A stretch of DNA of 64,000 nt from DATBSL01 sp964561785 (GTDB lineage: Bacteria > Acidobacteriota > Vicinamibacteria > Fen-336), in NCBI GenBank assembly GCA_964561785.1, contig CAZLRF010000012.1, positions 1 to 64,000 of the forward strand, read 5' to 3'. Each line of letters begins with the position of its first letter. Position 1 is the first letter of the stretch. Under the pieces are notes generated by a model. It saw only the letters and a program-made list of their open reading frames with translations. It made no database searches and was not told the origin of the DNA. The translations under genes were made by a program, and so were the position numbers. Below, one piece after another: positions 60,813 to 64,000 of this stretch.

Positions 60813-61786
60813 CGGTAGAGCACCTCGTGGACGGCCTCGACCACCTTCTCGGGCTGGGGGAGGTACGCCTTCTCGAGCATGCGGGAGTACGGCATGGGCA
60901 CGTCGGCCGCGGTCACCCGGAGGACCGGGGCGTCGAGGTCGTCGAAGCACTCGCGCTGGACCCGGTCGGCGATCTCCGCGCCGAAGCCGGCGTAGCGCCA
61001 GCCCTCCTCGACCACCACGCAGCGGTTCGTCTTGCGGACCGAGTCGAAGACGAGGTCCTCGTCGAGAGGGCGCAGGGTGCGGGGATCCACCACCTCCGCC
61101 TCGATCCCGTCCCTGGCCAGCAGCTCCGCCGCCTGCAGGGCGAACTGCACGGAGCGGCTCCACGCCACGATCGTCGCGTCCTTGCCCACCCGCTTCACTT
61201 CGCCCAGGCCGAGCGGGATCGTGAACTCCTCCTCGGGCACCTCGCCCTTGAGGTTGTACAGCACCTCGTTCTCCATGAAGATGACCGGGTTGTCGTCCCG
61301 GATCGCGCTCTTCAGGAGGCCCTTCGCGTCCTTCGGGGTGGAGGGCATCACCACCACGAGACCGGGCACGTGGGCGTACCAGCTCTCGAGGGCCTGCGAG
61401 TGCTGGGCCGCCACCTGCGCCGCCGCCCCCGAGGGACCGCGCATGACCATGGGGCAGCGGATCTGCCCGCCCGACATGTAGCGGTACTTGGCGGCGTGGT
61501 TCACGATCTGGTCGAGGGCCAGGATCGAGAAGTTGAACGTCATCATCTCGGCGATCGGCCGCATGCCCACGAAAGCCGCGCCGACCGCCACGCCCGCGAT
61601 CGCCTCCTCGGCGATCGGCGTGTCGCGCACCCGCCACTCCCCGAACTCCTGGAGCAGCCCCTGGGTGACCTTGTAGGCGCCCTGGTACTGGCCGACCTCC
61701 TCGCCGAGCAGAAACACCGAGGGGTCCCTCCGCATCTCCTCCCGCATGGCCTGGTTGAGGGCCTCGCGCATCGTGATGAGCGCCAT
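60809..61786 (-). CDS. Pyruvate dehydrogenase E1 component, beta subunit
   Basis: 325 aa, transketolase-like E1-beta. N-terminal MALITMREALNQAMREEM, the TPP-site segment GEEVGQYQGAYKVTQGL, DTPIAEEAIAGVAVGAA, and the C-terminal half VDPRTLRPLDEDLVFDSVRKT. It forms the heterotetramer with the alpha subunit encoded 2 nt upstream. The stop overlaps the E2 ATG (ATGA). Confidence 0.95.
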
Positions 61787-61788
61787 GA

Positions 61789-62871
61789 TCAGCCCTCCAC
61801 CTTCGCCGGGGCAGCCTTCTCCTGCCAGGCCGGGAAGCTCTCCGGCACGCGGTCCTCCTTCGTGGCCGCGCGCCAGGCGGGGTCCCTGTCTGCGGCCTTG
61901 TGGTGGACGTAGGGCGAGCGCACGTAGACGTCTTCGTAGAGCGTCTCCGGCGCCGGCCAGGGGCTCTGGTCGGCGAAGCGCACCGCGTCGGCCACCTGGG
62001 CGAGCACGTCCTTGTCCATGGCCTCGAGCTCGGCCTCCGTCACCCCGTGCTGGTCCTCGATCAGCTTGCCGAAGCGCAGGATCGGGTCGTAGCGCATCAT
62101 CTCCTCGACCTCCTCCTTCGTCCGGTACTTGCCGGGGTCGGACATCGAGTGGCCCCGGTAGCGGTAGGTCTCGACCTCCAGCAGCGTCGGCCGCTTCTCG
62201 GTGCGGGCCCGGTCGACCGCCTCGCGCAGGGCCTCGGTCACGGTCGGGAGGTCCATGCCGTCGACGTCGCGGCGCGGGATCCCGTAGGCGCTGCCCCGCT
62301 GATACAGATCCTTGACCGAGGAGGCGCGGTCGAGCGACGTGCCCATGCCGTAGCGGTTGTTCTCGATGACGTAGACGACGGGCAGGCCCCAGAGCGCGCT
62401 CACGTTCAAGGCCTCGTGGAACGCCCCCTCGTTGACCGCGCCGTCGCCGAAGAAGCAGAGCACGACCTGGTCCGTCCCCCGCAGACGGATCGCATAGCCC
62501 ATGCCCGCCGCGACCGGCAGGTGGCCGCCCACGATGCCGTCCCCGCCGAAGTTCCCGGCGGGCACGTCGTAGAAGTGCATGCTGCCGCCCTTGCCGCGGC
62601 TGATCCCGCCGATCCGGCCGTAGAGCTCCGCCATGAGCGGGCGCGGATCGGTGCCGCGGGCGAGGGCGTAGCCGTGGTCCCGGTACGAGGTGATGAAGTA
62701 GTCGTCGGGCCGGAGGAGGCTCATCGCGCCCACCGCCACCGCCTCCTGGCCGATGTAGAGGTGGAGGAAGCCCCCGATCTTGCCCTCCACGTAGACCTGG
62801 GCGCAGCGTTCCTCGAACCGCCGGATGAGGAGCATCGCCCGGTACTGCTTCAGTGCCTCGTCTCTGGTCAT
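61789..62871 (-). CDS. Pyruvate dehydrogenase E1 component, alpha subunit
   Basis: 360 aa from ATG 62871. TPP-binding motif GDGAVNEGAFHEALN...ENNRYGMGT (GDG to NN, about 30 residues), substrate-side YRDHGYALARG and SRGKGGSMHFYD, phosphorylation-type loop YRYRGHSMSDPGKYRT. The longer reading from 62943 would begin inside the promoter (TTGACG at 62943), so 62871 with GGGGAGAAGCGG upstream is correct. First gene of the E1alpha-E1beta-E2 operon, oxidative decarboxylation of pyruvate. Confidence 0.95.
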   Translation of the reverse strand: MTRDEALKQYRAMLLIRRFEERCAQVYVEGKIGGFLHLYIGQEAVAVGAMSLLRPDDYFITSYRDHGYALARGTDPRPLMAELYGRIGGISRGKGGSMHFYDVPAGNFGGDGIVGGHLPVAAGMGYAIRLRGTDQVVLCFFGDGAVNEGAFHEALNVSALWGLPVVYVIENNRYGMGTSLDRASSVKDLYQRGSAYGIPRRDVDGMDLPTVTEALREAVDRARTEKRPTLLEVETYRYRGHSMSDPGKYRTKEEVEEMMRYDPILRFGKLIEDQHGVTEAELEAMDKDVLAQVADAVRFADQSPWPAPETLYEDVYVRSPYVHHKAADRDPAWRAATKEDRVPESFPAWQEKAAPAKVEG

Positions 62872-62914
62872 TCTCTGCCGCTTCTCCCCGCGCCGCCCGT
62901 CGGACGAAACTCCA

Positions 62915-62943
62915 TTTCTACTGTGGATTACACCGTGCGTCAA
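62915..62943 (-). promoter_or_regulatory. Promoter TTGACG-N17-TAGAAA of the pyruvate dehydrogenase operon
   Basis: -35 TTGACG (62943-62938) and -10 TAGAAA (62920-62915), 17-nt spacer, on the minus strand. Transcription near 62908 leaves a leader of about 37 nt with a Shine-Dalgarno sequence. The spacer contains ACGGTGTAATC, identical to 11 nt in the vapB/Spy-like intergenic region (31131-31141). Confidence 0.68.
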
Positions 62944-62962
62944 CGTTTCACGGGCCGCGCTC

Positions 62963-63895
62963 TCACCACAGCCAGACGACCGCGATGGCGGAAAGGGCGA
63001 GCCCGAGCAGCAGCATGCCGACGAGGGACACCGCGAACGTGGCGTCGGAGGTCCCTCCGCCCTGCCGGCCGTCGAAGGCGGCCTTGACCTCCGGGCGGCT
63101 CGCGTAGAGCAGCACGGTCGCCGAGGCGAGCGTGAACGGGCACACGAGCAGCCCGATCGCGGCGGCGGCGATCTGGAGGTGGCGCGCCCAGGGCGCGAGC
63201 GAGCGCAGGCCGAGGGCCATGGTCGTTCCGAGGCCGGCGAGCGCGAAGCTCGCCGGCACGGCGACGGCCCAGGCGAGGACGCCGCCGGTCCTCCCGGCGA
63301 GGACGAGGACGGCCGCCACCGAGGCGGGCACGAAGAGCGCCCACAGGACGGCGAGGACGGTCACGGTCGCCGGCCGGGGCGGCGGGGTCGGCCGGCGCCG
63401 GGGCGCGGTCGGTTCCCGCGAGGTGACCGGCGGCGCCGGGCGGCGGGCGGGCGGGACCGGGGCGGGCCGAGCCGTCGGCGGGGCGGACGATGGCGGGGGA
63501 GGTGACGCGACGGGGGGCCCGACCTCGGAGAGCGGACCCACCGGTGTCGGCTCCGCGCCCTCGGAGAGACGCAGGTCGAGGTCCTCGGCGGCGACGACGA
63601 CGGTCTCACCCACCTCGGCCAGCAGCTTCACGTGAACGTCCCCGAGCCGCAGGGTGTCGCCGGGCCGGAGCAGGGCCCGCTCGACGCGCCGGCCGTTCAG
63701 GAACACTCCGTTCGCGCTGTCCGAGTCGCGCACCGCGATGCCCTCGGGCCCCTCCTCCACCACCGCGTGCCGGCGCGAGCACTTCGCGTCGTTGAGCACG
63801 ACGTCGCAGCCCGGGTCGCGCCCGAGGACGGCGACGCTGCCGGGCAGCTCCACCTCGTGGGTGGTGCCGCCCTTGTAGGAGATCTCGAACCTCAT
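62963..63895 (-). CDS. FHA-domain membrane protein
   Basis: 310 aa. N-terminal FHA domain, residues about 1-95: LGRDPGCDVVL, SRRHAVVEE, DSDSANGVFLNGRRV, which should bind phosphothreonine. A Pro-rich linker (about 115-175) leads to four transmembrane helices. The FHA domain is therefore cytoplasmic and the C-terminus membrane-embedded, a layout for docking phosphorylated partners at the membrane. No kinase gene is adjacent. Separate from the pyruvate dehydrogenase genes, with its own upstream -10 (63928). Confidence 0.82.
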   Translation of the reverse strand: MRFEISYKGGTTHEVELPGSVAVLGRDPGCDVVLNDAKCSRRHAVVEEGPEGIAVRDSDSANGVFLNGRRVERALLRPGDTLRLGDVHVKLLAEVGETVVVAAEDLDLRLSEGAEPTPVGPLSEVGPPVASPPPPSSAPPTARPAPVPPARRPAPPVTSREPTAPRRRPTPPPRPATVTVLAVLWALFVPASVAAVLVLAGRTGGVLAWAVAVPASFALAGLGTTMALGLRSLAPWARHLQIAAAAIGLLVCPFTLASATVLLYASRPEVKAAFDGRQGGGTSDATFAVSLVGMLLLGLALSAIAVVWLW

Positions 63896-63927
63896 GGGTG
63901 TCGTCCGTCCCGAGCCGGGAGCGAGCG

Positions 63928-63933
63928 ATTGTA
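63928..63933 (-). promoter_or_regulatory. Extended -10 (TGG-TACAAT) of the FHA gene
   Basis: TGG-TACAAT on the minus strand, 32 nt before ATG 63895; a normal leader of about 25 nt. No convincing -35. Confidence 0.42.
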
Positions 63934-64000
63934 CCAGCCCCCCGGGAGGCTCGACTTCCTCCCCGGGGGGCGGTTAGGATCGCCCGAGGCCGCCCGAGGC

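Noticed and set aside
62872..62943. Upstream extension of the E1-alpha gene to 62943
   Set aside because: The extension lies over the -35 and -10 elements, upstream of the expected transcript start.

Overview
The window is a dense, very GC-rich (about 70 % by eye) chromosomal segment with short intergenic gaps, none longer than about 250 bp. I find no rRNA, phage, insertion sequence or CRISPR. The gene set is that of a diderm (Gram-negative-type) bacterium: Lnt, Tat translocase, type IV pilus minor pilins with PilY1, lipoproteins, a Spy/CpxP-like periplasmic protein and a PBP1A-type synthase. High GC, the archaeal/eukaryotic-type ProRS, FecR/DUF6600 and DUF4388 proteins, and secreted coiled-coil proteins suggest Acidobacteriota or another deep diderm soil or sediment lineage such as Myxococcota. 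That assignment is inference and I would not go below phylum.

Layout. 27-3131: ABC-2 exporter, a helical-repeat protein and a secreted thioredoxin-like protein. 3141-7539 (minus): two methyltransferase/glycosyltransferase genes and a membrane glycosyltransferase. 7592-21209: prepilin peptidase, PilS-like kinase, minor pilins (FimT/PilV/PilW/PilX-like), a giant PilY1, a zinc-ribbon TPR protein, a secreted coiled-coil protein and a PilR/NtrC-like regulator. 21228-23652 (minus): BipA and a MobA-like nucleotidyltransferase. 23742-25995: a cyclic-2,3-diphosphoglycerate-synthetase-like GTPase-fold protein with ornithine carbamoyltransferase, converging on aroB (minus). 27792-30264: TerC and ProRS, then a strong terminator and a 25-bp tandem repeat. 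30427-31082 (minus): VapBC-like toxin-antitoxin pair. 31261-38198: Spy-like protein, Cpx-like two-component system, exported Pcm, DUF2339 and DUF3999. 38167-40900: HEAT-repeat protein, DUF192, TatC, TatA/B. 41012-49371: NfeD, SPFH, DUF4388, SPOR, LipA, Lnt, PrfB (with programmed frameshift) and a TolB-like protein. 49341-53561 (minus): PBP1A and a FecR/DUF6600 protein. 53770-58867: tRNA-Leu(CAG), RNase R, a duplicated small protein, SelB and a PilZ protein. 58868-59406 (minus): MazF-like pair. 59493-62871 (minus): pyruvate dehydrogenase E1-alpha, E1-beta and E2, whose lipoyl domain is a client of the LipA encoded at 44898. 62963-63895 (minus): FHA membrane protein.

The most striking window-wide signal is translational. 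Many first genes of transcription units have no Shine-Dalgarno sequence but carry a -10-like TANNNT 6-10 nt before the start codon, which predicts leaderless mRNAs. Genes inside operons usually have good Shine-Dalgarno sequences or overlapping stop/start codons. Two genes (lnt and selB) appear to start at CTG, and rnr has no ordinary start at its expected N-terminus. All coordinates and motifs were read by eye; no database search was run.
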